A stretch of DNA of 64,000 nucleotides, taken from Bacteroides zoogleoformans (lineage in GTDB: Bacteria > Bacteroidota > Bacteroidia > Bacteroidales > Bacteroidaceae). Within the stretch, counting starts at the first letter, position 1; each line of letters starts with the position of its first letter. Positions 16,352-25,560 of this stretch are shown here, in pieces. The notes below the pieces were generated by a model. It saw nothing but the letters and a program-made list of their open reading frames with translations. It did no database searches and had not been told where the DNA came from. Position numbers and translations under genes: made by a program. The stretch lies in NCBI RefSeq assembly GCF_002998435.1, contig NZ_CP027231.1, positions 3,203,001-3,267,000 of the forward strand. Direction: 5' to 3'.

Positions 16352-17977
16352 ATGAAAACAAGAATATTGAAATCAATGATACCTGCCGCCGCGCTTGCGC
16401 TGGCATTGAACTTCTCCTCTTGTGTGGGCGATCTGGATGTTACGCCGATCAATCCGCAGCAGACGATGGAGTTTGACAATGATGCGGTTTTCAACAAAAT
16501 TTATGCAAGCTTCAGCCTGACAGGGCAGTCGGGTCCTAACGGCAACGGTGATATAGATGATGTGGATGAAGGACGTTCGGGTATGTTTCGTTCGCAGTGG
16601 TATCTCAATGAGTTTACGGCCGATGAGGCTCACTGGGTATGGGCAACCGATGCCGGAATTCCGGAACTGCTCCATAATTCTTGGGGAGAAAGCTGTGTGT
16701 TCTCGGCTGCTCTTTACTATCGTCTTTATTTTACGATAACGCTTTGCAACTTCTATTTGAGTCAGGATGGCAATGCGGCCGACCAAGAGTTGCGCAATGC
16801 CGAGGTACGTTTCATCCGCGCCTATAATTATGCACTTGTAATGGACTTGTATGGAAATGCCGCTTTTACCGAAAAAGTATCTGCCGAAAAAGCTGCGGGC
16901 TACACAAGAGGACAATTTTTTGAATATGTAGAGAAAGAATTGAAAGAATGCGCGGATTTGATGGCGGAACCGGGAAAAAACACTTATGGGCGGGCCGACC
17001 GCGTGGCTGCATGGAACCTTTTGGCGCGTATTTATCTGAATGCGGAAGTGTATACAGGAACATCTCGCTGGGATGATGCCATGACTTATGCAGAAAAAGT
17101 CATCAATAATGGTTATTACAAACTGAACAAAACAGGCGCAACGAATTCGGTGACCGGTGAAAAGTATACCGCTTATCAGATGTTGTTTCTGGCAGATAAC
17201 AATCGCAATGGCGCACAATACGAGAACCTTTTGGTGGGGCTGACCGACGGAGAGGCTACCAAGAGCTATGAAGGTACCAACTTCCTTATTCAAGCTTCTT
17301 ACTCAAATAAGGTGTCAACAGATGTCTATGCTCCCTCGGGTGCCAATAACAGTTGGGGTAAATGTATTCGTTTGCGTAAGCAGTTGATTGATAAATTCTT
17401 TGCCAATAAACCCGCTGATGCGGCTACCTTGCAGGAGATGACTGCCGCGGCCGGTGATGACAGAGCCTTGTTCTTTAACAAAGGAATGGATATATCTGTT
17501 ACTGATGAAGGTACGGATGAAAACTTGGGATATAGCAGTGTGAAATTCCGCAATGTTAACTCCGATGGAAGCAGTAATGCCGTTATCGAATTTGTAAATA
17601 CCGACCTACCTGTGATGCGTATTGCCGAGGCATACCTGACGTATGCGGAAGCTGCAATTCGTAAGAATGGCGCCACGAGCAACAGTGCGGCTAAAGCAAA
17701 GTTGGATGAATTGCGTGCACGTGCAAACGCTGTCGCAAAGGGCACCTATACTTTGGATGATGTATGTGACGAGTGGAGCCGTGAGTTCTGGCTCGAAGGA
17801 CGCCGTCGCATTGATCTTATCCGCTTCGGGAAGTTTGCCGGCCAGTCTGCCTATAAATGGGAATGGATGGGCGGTGTGTACGAGGGAAACCAATTCCCTT
17901 CGCACATGAATGTGTTCCCCTTGCCGGTGAATGAAATCTCGAACAACACGAATCTGAAACAGAATCCTAATTATTAA
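16352..17977 (+). CDS. SusD-like (RagB/SusD) glycan-binding lipoprotein
   Basis: A 541-residue surface lipoprotein that caps the SusC receptor and binds glycan. The signal peptide ends in FSSC (Cys24). The N-terminal region, DLDVTPINPQQTMEFDNDAVF, is typical. Helical TPR-like segments follow (RNAEVRFIRAYNYALVMDLYGN), and the C-terminal SusD domain holds PVMRIAEAYLTYAEAAIR and EFWLEGRRRIDLIRFGKF. It starts 18 bp after susC. Confidence 0.95.
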   Translation: MKTRILKSMIPAAALALALNFSSCVGDLDVTPINPQQTMEFDNDAVFNKIYASFSLTGQSGPNGNGDIDDVDEGRSGMFRSQWYLNEFTADEAHWVWATDAGIPELLHNSWGESCVFSAALYYRLYFTITLCNFYLSQDGNAADQELRNAEVRFIRAYNYALVMDLYGNAAFTEKVSAEKAAGYTRGQFFEYVEKELKECADLMAEPGKNTYGRADRVAAWNLLARIYLNAEVYTGTSRWDDAMTYAEKVINNGYYKLNKTGATNSVTGEKYTAYQMLFLADNNRNGAQYENLLVGLTDGEATKSYEGTNFLIQASYSNKVSTDVYAPSGANNSWGKCIRLRKQLIDKFFANKPADAATLQEMTAAAGDDRALFFNKGMDISVTDEGTDENLGYSSVKFRNVNSDGSSNAVIEFVNTDLPVMRIAEAYLTYAEAAIRKNGATSNSAAKAKLDELRARANAVAKGTYTLDDVCDEWSREFWLEGRRRIDLIRFGKFAGQSAYKWEWMGGVYEGNQFPSHMNVFPLPVNEISNNTNLKQNPNY

Positions 17978-18000
17978 CTTTTAAAGGAAAACACAGAATC

Positions 18001-19185
18001 ATGAAAAAATATATTATAACATCTTTGTTGGCCGGTGTAGCTCTGATGGGGCTTACATCGTGCGAGGATGATAGGGATTCCAATCCTACGCTTGTAGTGC
18101 CCGATACCTTCGTGTTGAACACTCCGGCATTGGCAGGAAATGTCTATGACTTGGGTGGCGGAGCGAGCATCGAACTTACTTGCAAGCAGCCTGAATTCGG
18201 ATATACGGCGGCTGTGAGCTATTATACCCAGCTTTCGTTGAACGGTGAGTGGAAAAATGAGGTGGATGAAAAAGGAGAGGTAGTGGGCTTGCCGAAATTC
18301 GTGCAGTTGGAAAGTTATAGCACAAAGGCTAAATTCAATGTCAATGCCAAAGACTTCAACAAGGCTCTCATGAAGATGGGGGGATATACGGAAGAAAGTC
18401 AAATACCCGAGGAGTTGAATGTGTATGTACGTCTCAACGGGGTGTTGAGTTCAGGACAGAATACTTATTCCAATCATATCACGCTGAAGGTGAAACCATT
18501 CTTCCAGGCATTGGTCGCTGCCGATCCTGAATTGTGGTATCTCATTGGCTCTTGTGTAGGTGACGGTTCTTGGGGATCGGAAATCGGTGTTGCCGTTTAT
18601 CCGATGTCGCCGGTGGAAGGCGCCAAGTTTGATGAAGTGACAGGAAAAGGACCTCTGACTTATACCGGCTATTTTACTCCCGATCTCGGATTCAAGATTG
18701 TCCGTGTACCGGGCGAGTGGGCCGACCAATGGGGTGGGACGGACAATGATATCAATCAGCCCCGCAGGAAGGATGACAGCGGTGAAGGTGCCGATTTTAA
18801 AGTTCCTTCGGCAGGTTACTATAGAATAAACCTCGACACTTATGCCAATACGTTGACTTTTACGGCTCTTGATAAGAATCCGGCCGAATATTCGCAGATG
18901 ATGATTGCCGGAGAATTTACCAATTGGGGCGATGGCGCCGTGAAGATGAATCCGGTGGATACGTATGCAGGTGCTCGTCCTCACGTGTGGGTGTATGATT
19001 TGAGCCTTGATGCGAATTCTGTGATGAAATTCCTTGTGGACAGCAGCTGGAATCCTAATTGGGGTGGCGATAAGTTCCCGTTTGGCTGGGGTGTTGGCGG
19101 CGGTGCCAATATTCCTGTGGCAGCCGGAAACTACCGAATCATCTTTAATGATATTACCGGTTATTATCATTTCTATAAAAAATAA
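18001..19185 (+). CDS. SusE-like outer-membrane glycan-binding lipoprotein
   Basis: A 394-residue protein with signal peptide ending LTSC (Cys21). The N-terminal part (about 30-150) resembles the SusE N-terminal domain. Two beta-sandwich starch-binding-like modules follow, starting near ELWYLIGSCVGDGSWGS and near QMMIAGEFTNWGDGAVKM. Family members sit on the cell surface and hold alpha-glucan for SusCD. It starts 23 bp after susD in the same unit. Confidence 0.88.
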   Translation: MKKYIITSLLAGVALMGLTSCEDDRDSNPTLVVPDTFVLNTPALAGNVYDLGGGASIELTCKQPEFGYTAAVSYYTQLSLNGEWKNEVDEKGEVVGLPKFVQLESYSTKAKFNVNAKDFNKALMKMGGYTEESQIPEELNVYVRLNGVLSSGQNTYSNHITLKVKPFFQALVAADPELWYLIGSCVGDGSWGSEIGVAVYPMSPVEGAKFDEVTGKGPLTYTGYFTPDLGFKIVRVPGEWADQWGGTDNDINQPRRKDDSGEGADFKVPSAGYYRINLDTYANTLTFTALDKNPAEYSQMMIAGEFTNWGDGAVKMNPVDTYAGARPHVWVYDLSLDANSVMKFLVDSSWNPNWGGDKFPFGWGVGGGANIPVAAGNYRIIFNDITGYYHFYKK

Positions 19186-19211
19186 TGTAGAACGATTAAA
19201 ACTTGATTGAT

Positions 19212-20624
19212 ATGAAAAAATCATTACTATATGGCATGATGCTTACAACTGTCTGCTTCGGCAGTTGTAAGGGGGATTACGACGATTGGGCGGCTCCTCA
19301 GGGATATGATGCCGAAGAGCCCAAGAACATTAGTTTGGCGGTTACTCCTACGGCCGCTGTCAATATGGAAGCGGTTACCGCTGAAACCGTTCAACTGTTC
19401 ACTTCCTCCGTCAATGCTCCCGAAGGGGCGAAGGTCACGGCTTGCGAGGCAATCTTAAGCAAAGTAGATGAGAATGGGGTTGCGCAAGGAAAGACAACTT
19501 TGGTGGCAGATGCTTCGGGCAATGTGTCTGTACGCGAATTGGTAAGCGCGGTGGAAGGTTATTATGGGAAGAATCCGATTGAGCGGAAACTGGCTTTGGT
19601 TGTTTCCGCTGTCATTGACCTGAACGGACAGGCTTTCCATGTGAACTCTGATAAGGTAGAAACGAAAGTGACGCTTGTGAAACCGGATATCTCGGAAGCC
19701 TATTATCTTGTCGGTGATATGGTCGGATGGACTGAAGCGTTGAAGATGAAGTTTTCTCATAGTGACGTGAACGTTTATGATGACCCGGTGTTTACCATTT
19801 CTTTTACTACTACAGCGGATAATCAGTATTGGAAGATTATTCCGCAGAAGAATATTGATGGCGGTAATTTTTTTGCCAATCCGGGTGTAGTAGGTGTAAA
19901 AACGGATGGAGATGACGCCTTGAGCGGACAACTTGTAAATGAAGGTGCAGGTGCGGGAAAGATTGCAAAAGCCGGCAAGTACACCATGAGCATTAATATG
20001 TTGGACTATACTTATGAGATAAAACCTGCACCAACCGAGCTTTATATGACGGGCAGCGCCTTTGACGGTTGGAAAAAATGGCATCAATTGACGCCCGTGC
20101 ATAGCCATGAGGGCAACTATTGGACCATTATTTATTGCGATGCCGGTGATGAGTTTAAGTTTTCCGCCGCCGCCGAATGGAACGGAACAGACTTTGGCGC
20201 TTCGGCTCCTATGAATGACAAGGCCGGTGCCGGATTGTCAGATCAGGGCGGTAATGTAAAGGTGACCAACGCAGGATGGTATTTGATTCATGTGCTCAAT
20301 GGCGAAAGCAGGGCCATCAATGTGTATAAGCCCAATGTTTACCTTATCGGTGAAACGGCCGGTGAGTGGAATGTAGCGGATAGTCATAAGTTTGAAATAC
20401 CTACTACGATTGACGGAGTGTTTGTTTCGCCCGCATTCGCTAAAGACGCGGAGCTCCGCATGTGTGTTAGTATCGGTGGTTTTGACTGGTGGCAAACAGA
20501 GTTTATCATCTTCAATGGTAAGATTGAGTACCGAGGTAGTGGGCCTGACCAGACAAGAGTTTCTGTTACTGCCGGTAAGAAGGCTTATCTGAACTTTTCT
20601 GCAGGTGTTGGAGAAATAAAATAG
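19212..20624 (+). CDS. SusF-like outer-membrane glycan-binding lipoprotein
   Basis: A 470-residue protein with signal peptide ending FGSC (Cys19). The start at 19212 (ATG) is preferred to the TTG three codons earlier. After an N-terminal domain, three SusE/F-type binding modules can be seen, opening near AYYLVGDMVGWTE, LYMTGSAFDGWKKW and VYLIGETAGEWN. Aromatic residues in each are candidates for sugar stacking. It is the last gene of the susCDEF unit; a hairpin follows at 20643-20678. No glycoside hydrolase lies in this unit. Confidence 0.86.
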   Translation: MKKSLLYGMMLTTVCFGSCKGDYDDWAAPQGYDAEEPKNISLAVTPTAAVNMEAVTAETVQLFTSSVNAPEGAKVTACEAILSKVDENGVAQGKTTLVADASGNVSVRELVSAVEGYYGKNPIERKLALVVSAVIDLNGQAFHVNSDKVETKVTLVKPDISEAYYLVGDMVGWTEALKMKFSHSDVNVYDDPVFTISFTTTADNQYWKIIPQKNIDGGNFFANPGVVGVKTDGDDALSGQLVNEGAGAGKIAKAGKYTMSINMLDYTYEIKPAPTELYMTGSAFDGWKKWHQLTPVHSHEGNYWTIIYCDAGDEFKFSAAAEWNGTDFGASAPMNDKAGAGLSDQGGNVKVTNAGWYLIHVLNGESRAINVYKPNVYLIGETAGEWNVADSHKFEIPTTIDGVFVSPAFAKDAELRMCVSIGGFDWWQTEFIIFNGKIEYRGSGPDQTRVSVTAGKKAYLNFSAGVGEIK

Positions 20625-20642
20625 TTTTATTTGAAAGAATGG

Positions 20643-20682
20643 ATAGCGAGTGGTCTCTGAATGGGGTTCACTCGCTATTGTT
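20643..20682 (+). terminator. Probable terminator of the susCDEF unit
   Basis: ATAGCGAGTG (20643-20652) pairs with CACTCGCTAT (20669-20678): a perfect 10-bp stem with a 16-base loop, followed by TGTTATATT. The T run is weak. Confidence 0.6.
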
Positions 20683-20735
20683 ATATTGAAAAGGATGAAA
20701 AAGACGATGAAGGCAAGAAGACTGCTTTCCGGCGT

Positions 20736-21320
20736 TTATAATGCACCCGAACGAACCCGGCTCAACGTTTCAGGGGTCATTAGCAGGTAAGACGCTATAT
20801 GTGACAGGGGCGCCCGCTTAACAACCTCAGGCTGATTGGCCACGAGCCGGTTATAGCGCTCGCGTGCTGTTTCAAACCGCCATGAGTCGGCTTTTACTTG
20901 CGAAGTAATCAGTGAGTTCTCCAAAATCTTTCGATAGAACATATTTACCTCCCACGACATCTCGGTGAGCATTGATAGTTTGTTGTATGGAAGCAAGTAC
21001 ACGATACTCGGTTCCAAGGCTTCAATCATAAGGTGGGTAGGCTCTTGTTTCAAGGTGCTCTCTATGCAAATAATGATACAGCCTTCGTAAGAAAAGTGCT
21101 CGGTGAGATCTTTTCCGTTCTTGTAATAGAATTGGCGTAACATCCCTTTCCCTACAATGACAATGTTGTGGCTGATTTGGCCTTGTCTGAGAAGAATTTC
21201 TCCTTTTTCAACCTCTTTGCGGATAAGAATTTCTTCTATTAATTTCCGGCCTTCAAGAGTCATGCCCGGGTATTGGGAGCTGATAGTATTATTTACCGTT
21301 TCTTTCAATAATGCATCCAT
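20736..21320 (-). CDS. Crp/Fnr-family transcriptional regulator
   Basis: A 195-residue protein with an N-terminal cyclic-nucleotide-binding fold (about 20-115: GEILLRQGQISHNIVIVGKGMLRQFYYKNGK) and a short C-terminal helix-turn-helix (APLSHIASYLLMTPETLSRVR). There are no Fe-S cysteines like those of Fnr. The ATG at 21320 is chosen because a TATCTTTG box at 21347-21354 (minus) would overlap the upstream GTG start at 21347. The signal and targets are unknown. It is convergent with susF. Confidence 0.85.
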   Translation of the reverse strand: MDALLKETVNNTISSQYPGMTLEGRKLIEEILIRKEVEKGEILLRQGQISHNIVIVGKGMLRQFYYKNGKDLTEHFSYEGCIIICIESTLKQEPTHLMIEALEPSIVYLLPYNKLSMLTEMSWEVNMFYRKILENSLITSQVKADSWRFETARERYNRLVANQPEVVKRAPLSHIASYLLMTPETLSRVRSGAL

Positions 21321-21399
21321 AAACCCTGAATTTGTTCGTTCGGGCACAAAGATAGAACTTTTGGTTTTAAACAGGCGCTAAAGATTGAAAAAACAGTTA

Positions 21400-22737
21400 T
21401 TATACGAAGTTTTTGCTAAGCCACTTCATACTATACCAGCGGCGTACAAAGATAAACCCGCGAATGTTCTCATCGAGCAGAAAGGCTATCCACATGCCAT
21501 AGATGCCCCAGCCGAGGAAGATGCCGAAGAAATAGCCTACGCCGACAGCAACACTCCATTGCATCACTAACCCCACATAGAAGGGGTAATTGACGTCGCC
21601 TGCCGCACGGAGGGCATTTGTGGCAAAGATATTGATGGGGCGCCCTATTTCAAGAACGATGTCTATAAAGAGGATGATTGCTCCCATGCGAATGATTTCG
21701 GGATTGGAGGTGAGCCAACCGAAGATGGAATGTCCGAAAAGGGCAAGGATGCCGGATAAGAGAACCGTAATCATAACGGATTTCTTCATGACATATTTCC
21801 CCATGAGAAAAGCGGCGCGAGGCTTTCTCTCGCCTATAAGGTGTCCGATGCAGATGGCTCCTCCTTGTGCCATGGAGATGCTGAACAGATAGGCAAACAT
21901 GATGATATTGACACAATAGGTGCGGGTAGCCAATGCTTCCACCCCTAATATGTTGATAAAATAAGTAATGACCACTTGCGACGAACTATATGAAAGTTGT
22001 TCGCCGGCAGAGGGAAGTCCCACCTTTAGCAGGTTTTTCAGTTCAGTCCACGGGAAGGGACGGAAGTAGGCCATGGGGAAACGAGGGATGTGCTTGCGAA
22101 ACAGAATGACAAACAAGATGATCATGGAGACTCCTCGGCTGAAGGCTGTAGAGATGGCTGCTCCCTCTACACCCAATTCAGGAAAGCCGAAGCATCCGAA
22201 GATAAGGGAATAGTTGCCTACAATGTTGAGGATATTGACAATCACGGTTACCATCATCGGATAAACGGCTTTGTTGGCACTGCGCAGTGAGGCGGAGAGA
22301 GTGAGGGATAGTGCTTGAAAGAAAGCAAAAGCGCCTACGATGCGCATATAGTCCATTCCATCCTCCATCAATGTAGAAGTAAGTCCCATCAGTTGAAGAA
22401 TGGGACGAGCACAGAAGTATAAAATCAGGCTGACGGTGATGCCGACCACAAAGTTCATCAGGATGGAGACGCCGACCACTTGTACCACATTTTTGTGTAG
22501 TTTCGCACCGAGGTATTGGGAACATAGTACGGAGGTCCCGAGATTGATAACCTCGAAAACCAGAAAAGTAAGCATAATGATTTGGTTGACAACCCCCACT
22601 GCCGCCACGCTGTTGTCCGAGTAGCGGCTCAGCATAAAGGTGTCTACGGCACCAAGCATCATGATGAGAAGTGTCTCTATAAAAATGGGAGCTGCCAGTT
22701 TGGCAAGTCTTTTCTTTAAATTTTCCTGTTGTATCAT
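21400..22737 (-). CDS. MATE-family multidrug/metabolite exporter
   Basis: A 445-residue inner-membrane exporter with about 12 membrane segments in two homologous halves (LAAPIFIETLLIMMLGAVDTFML opens the first, LLKVGLPSAGEQLSYSSSQVV the second). MATE proteins expel cationic drugs or metabolites using Na+ or H+ gradients. The start at 22737 is preferred because a TATCTTTG box at 22771-22778 (minus) rules out the longer frame to 22788. The substrate is unknown. Confidence 0.9.
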   Translation of the reverse strand: MIQQENLKKRLAKLAAPIFIETLLIMMLGAVDTFMLSRYSDNSVAAVGVVNQIIMLTFLVFEVINLGTSVLCSQYLGAKLHKNVVQVVGVSILMNFVVGITVSLILYFCARPILQLMGLTSTLMEDGMDYMRIVGAFAFFQALSLTLSASLRSANKAVYPMMVTVIVNILNIVGNYSLIFGCFGFPELGVEGAAISTAFSRGVSMIILFVILFRKHIPRFPMAYFRPFPWTELKNLLKVGLPSAGEQLSYSSSQVVITYFINILGVEALATRTYCVNIIMFAYLFSISMAQGGAICIGHLIGERKPRAAFLMGKYVMKKSVMITVLLSGILALFGHSIFGWLTSNPEIIRMGAIILFIDIVLEIGRPINIFATNALRAAGDVNYPFYVGLVMQWSVAVGVGYFFGIFLGWGIYGMWIAFLLDENIRGFIFVRRWYSMKWLSKNFV

Positions 22738-22893
22738 TATCGGTGTACGTATGTCTCTGAAAAAATCGTGCAAAGATAAGGAAACCAAGAATAGGAAAAA
22801 TTGACATGTGTCATTTTCTGCTGTTTTATGATTTTGAGATTTAACATGTTACCTCTTGCCGAGAGAAAACAAAGAAAAAATATGTAGGAAAGA

Positions 22894-22925
22894 TTTGCAA
22901 ACTCCAAAAGTTTACTCTACATTTG
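22894..22925 (+). promoter_or_regulatory. Promoter of the tRNA cluster
   Basis: TTTG at 22894-22897, 20 bp, TACATTTG at 22918-22925. This is an exact fit to the Bacteroides consensus, 33 bp before tRNA-Ser. Confidence 0.75.
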
Positions 22926-22958
22926 CACCGCATTTCGCAAGAATGCTGTTTACGAAAA

Positions 22959-23045
22959 GGAAGTTTGGGTGAGTGGCTGAAACCACCAGTTTGCTAAACT
23001 GACGTACGGGTAACCGTACCGGGGGTTCGAATCCCCCAGCTTCCG
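22959..23045 (+). tRNA. tRNA-Ser (anticodon GCT)
   Basis: An 87-base cloverleaf with a long variable arm. The acceptor arms GGAAGTT and AGCTTCC pair with one G-T, the T arm is GGGGG-TTCGAAT-CCCCC, and the anticodon loop TTGCTAA reads AGC/AGU. CCA is not encoded. Confidence 0.93.
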
Positions 23046-23053
23046 CGCAAAAA

Positions 23054-23125
23054 GGTGGGTTCATCTAACGGTTAGGATACATGCCTCTCACGCATGACAT
23101 ACGAGTTCGATTCTCGTACCCACTA
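23054..23125 (+). tRNA. tRNA-Glu (anticodon CTC)
   Basis: A 72-base cloverleaf. The acceptor GGTGGGT pairs with ACCCACT (G-T at the end), the anticodon arm is CATGC-CTCTCAC-GCATG and the T arm is ACGAG-TTCGATT-CTCGT. It lies 8 bp after tRNA-Ser. Confidence 0.93.
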
Positions 23126-23139
23126 CATTCGGGAAGAAT

Positions 23140-23212
23140 GCACTCTTAGCTCAGTTGGTAGAGCAACTGACTCTTAATCAGTGGGTCCAGGGTTCGAATC
23201 CCTGAGGGTGTA
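23140..23212 (+). tRNA. tRNA-Lys (anticodon CTT)
   Basis: A 73-base cloverleaf. The acceptor GCACTCT pairs with AGGGTGT, the anticodon loop CTCTTAA reads AAG and the T arm is CAGGG-TTCGAAT-CCCTG. It is the last of the three tRNAs in one transcript. Confidence 0.94.
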
Positions 23213-23223
23213 CAAGTTAAGAA

Positions 23224-23258
23224 AAAAGGATGAGTTGAAAATATTCATCCTTTTGTTT
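23224..23258 (+). terminator. Terminator of the tRNA cluster
   Basis: AAAAGGATGA pairs with TCATCCTTTT around an 11-base loop, followed by GTTTTG. Confidence 0.7.
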
Positions 23259-23357
23259 TGTTCGCCCGACGTGGATACGTATTCTAAATCTTCCAAGCTC
23301 CTTCTCCTTGATTTATGCGTTTCGCGACGGTAGTTCTATTCTCCTCTTTGGGAGGGA

Positions 23358-24677
23358 TTAGAGATCTTTCAGTAAGAGGTTTCCGGACTTGTTATAATAT
23401 TCTTCGCGTGCAGTCAATAAAACCTTCCATTGTTTGTTGAACTCATTGTCTTTATCAATCTTGAAGTCTTCCGAGCCGTGAGTATCCAGCTTGTCGAGCA
23501 GAAGAGCTACAGTGAGTTGATTTATGTCTATAGAGGGCTGATAGGCAATGTCTTCGCTTTTCTCGTCTGTCATCACTTCGTGCAGGAGGTTGATTTCCTG
23601 TAGCTCGTAGAGGGTTTTATAGGTCAGCCGGATGGGGATTTGGCATTTCTCGGATATTTCGTCGGCAGTATAGGGTGCTTCGTTTTGTTCAAAGCGTCTG
23701 GCAATGAGGGACATTATCAAAATGGAGATAAAGTCGCGGTAGCGTCGGCTGATGTTGCGTGTGTCCTTGTCGAAACTGAAGTTTCTGATATTCTGTCCGG
23801 CATAGGTCAGCTCGGCACCGAAGAGACAGATGGTCCAAGAGATTTGAAGCCATAGTAAAAACATCGGGAGTGCGGCAAAACTACCGTAAATGGCATTGTA
23901 GCGTGACACCCACAGCTGGCTGCTGATATAGAGAAACTGGAAGGCCTGATGTGCCGTACCTGCCAGTATGCCGGATAGGAGGGCATGCTTCAACTTAACC
24001 TTTGTATTGGGCATGAAGATGTATAGCGCCGTAAACATAAACCATGTCAGGACAAAGGGGATGAGCCGTATCATGAACTTAGCGACAGGTGCGAGTAATG
24101 TAAAGTCTTCGATGTTTTTCACCATCGTACTCATGAAGATGGAGAGACCGCCGGAAAGAACGATCAGGATAGGCATCAAAAGCAGCATGGAGAAGTAATC
24201 GGTGATTTTGCGATACATGCTGCGGGCTTTTTTCACCTGCCAGATGCGGTTGAAGGTTATCTCCATGTTGTTGATAAGGTTGAGAACGGTCCACAGTAAC
24301 ATCACCAGACCTACTCCGATGAATACTCCGTTTTTGGTCTGCGACAGATAGGAGTCAACAAACTGCAATATGATTTCCGTTGTCTCCGTCTGACCGCCGA
24401 AACCGCTGACTATCTGGCTTTCCATGAGGTTATCGAATCCGAATCCGCGTGCAATGGCAAAGAGGATGGCAAGAATCGGCACGATGGCAAGCAGTGTACT
24501 GTATGTCAAGGCCGAGGCTTTGTTTGCTATCCGGTCGTTGGTGAATCGGTTGACGCAGAGGTAGATTGTCTTGATGATATTATACAGGGAGAATGTTGTC
24601 CGTGTGACCTCATTTTCCGTAATACGCCAAATGTCGTAGGTCAGGAACTTCAAGAGTATGGCAATGCGCTTATTCAT
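23358..24677 (-). CDS. YihY/BrkB-family inner-membrane protein
   Basis: A 439-residue protein with about six membrane segments in the first 300 residues (for example ALTYSTLLAIVPILAILFAIARGFGF, then NNMEITFNRIW) and a cytoplasmic C-terminal region of about 130 residues that looks like a winged-helix domain (DEISEKCQIPIRLTYKTLYELQEINLL). The family was once called RNase BN; that activity is not accepted and the function is unknown. It lies next to rnpB on the same strand. Confidence 0.87.
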   Translation of the reverse strand: MNKRIAILLKFLTYDIWRITENEVTRTTFSLYNIIKTIYLCVNRFTNDRIANKASALTYSTLLAIVPILAILFAIARGFGFDNLMESQIVSGFGGQTETTEIILQFVDSYLSQTKNGVFIGVGLVMLLWTVLNLINNMEITFNRIWQVKKARSMYRKITDYFSMLLLMPILIVLSGGLSIFMSTMVKNIEDFTLLAPVAKFMIRLIPFVLTWFMFTALYIFMPNTKVKLKHALLSGILAGTAHQAFQFLYISSQLWVSRYNAIYGSFAALPMFLLWLQISWTICLFGAELTYAGQNIRNFSFDKDTRNISRRYRDFISILIMSLIARRFEQNEAPYTADEISEKCQIPIRLTYKTLYELQEINLLHEVMTDEKSEDIAYQPSIDINQLTVALLLDKLDTHGSEDFKIDKDNEFNKQWKVLLTAREEYYNKSGNLLLKDL

Positions 24678-24704
24678 AACTTGGCATTTTTTTAGAAAGA
24701 AAAA

Positions 24705-25119
24705 AGCAGTAGGTCTGTAAGCCGGGTTCTGTTCTTCTGCCGAAGAGAAAGTCCTGTGTCAGGATTATTCATCCCTGACCCTTTGTTTCTCGCCATTTAG
24801 AAGTGCCTGCCATTTATCTGAGCCGCATGTCGCCATACGGCTTTAGCGGTCTACCCTCCGACATGGGGCGAGCAACCCTCATAACGCCGGTATACATGAC
24901 CTTACAACTCCCAAGACGCACAGCCCTTGTGTCGCCACAAGGCCGGTAAGCTCTTACCTCACCTTCTCACCCTTGCCGCAGCCAAAGACTGCGGCGGTTA
25001 TTTTCTTCTGCGTTACTCTACCCTCGCGGACAGCTTTCTGTTAGGAAGTGGGATGCTCTGTGTTGCCCGGACTTTCCTCGTGCACGCACATGGTGCAGGC
25101 GGCAGACCGACCAACTGCT
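24705..25119 (-). ncRNA. rnpB: RNase P RNA
   Basis: The catalytic RNA that trims the 5' end of pre-tRNAs. On the minus strand the 5' part holds the conserved GAGGAAAGTCCGGGC, the middle holds GGTGAGGTAAGAGC, and the 3' part holds ACAGAACCCGGCTTACAGA. The ends pair (AGCAGT with ACTGCT) to form P1, which fixes 25119 and 24705 as the likely ends, and a T run follows. The length of about 415 nt suits a Bacteroidetes type A RNA. Confidence 0.95.
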
Positions 25120-25129
25120 TTATAGCCGA

Positions 25130-25162
25130 CAAAGATACAACAATTTAGCGATTAATCGCAAA
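25130..25162 (-). promoter_or_regulatory. rnpB promoter
   Basis: On the minus strand, TTTG, 21 bp, then TATCTTTG at 25130-25137. It ends 11 bp before the RNA starts. Confidence 0.7.
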
Positions 25163-25294
25163 TAAGCGGATTTTAGAATCTGCGTAGAGTCTGTTTTAGA
25201 CTTCTTTTTATGATTTATTCTTACAGCCTATTAGATGAAGAAAGAAAAAATAACAAGAAACGATTTCTATGGCCTTGTAAACCTGTCTTGTAGA

Positions 25295-25395
25295 AATTTA
25301 CTAAAAATCGAAGCAATTTTTACTGGGTTTTCGAGGAATTTTTAGTAAAAATCCGTCCGGTTTTTAGTAAAAAACAGAACCGGATTTTAGTAAAA
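25295..25395. repeat. 22-bp-phased array of TTTTTAGTAAAAA-type palindromes
   Basis: Five units start at 25295, 25317, 25339, 25361 and 25384, so the steps are 22, 22, 22 and 23 bp. The cores read AATTTACTAAAAA, TTTTTACTGGG, TTTTTAGTAAAAA, TTTTTAGTAAAAAA and ATTTTAGTAAAAC. Several units share a GG or TCG stretch in the second half. It lies in the gap between rnpB and the NlpC/P60 gene, outside both promoters. Confidence 0.7.
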
Positions 25396-25560
25396 CAAAA
25401 TCGAGAAACCAGATTTCTTTACATGTGAGAAGACATGGGATGGATTTGGATGCAGATGCCATCGGTAGTTTTTATTATTAAAAATACTGAAAAGATGTAT
25501 TTCTTTCGGAATTAATTTGTAACTTTGCTATCGTTAGTAATACTCAAAAAACAGTGGCTG

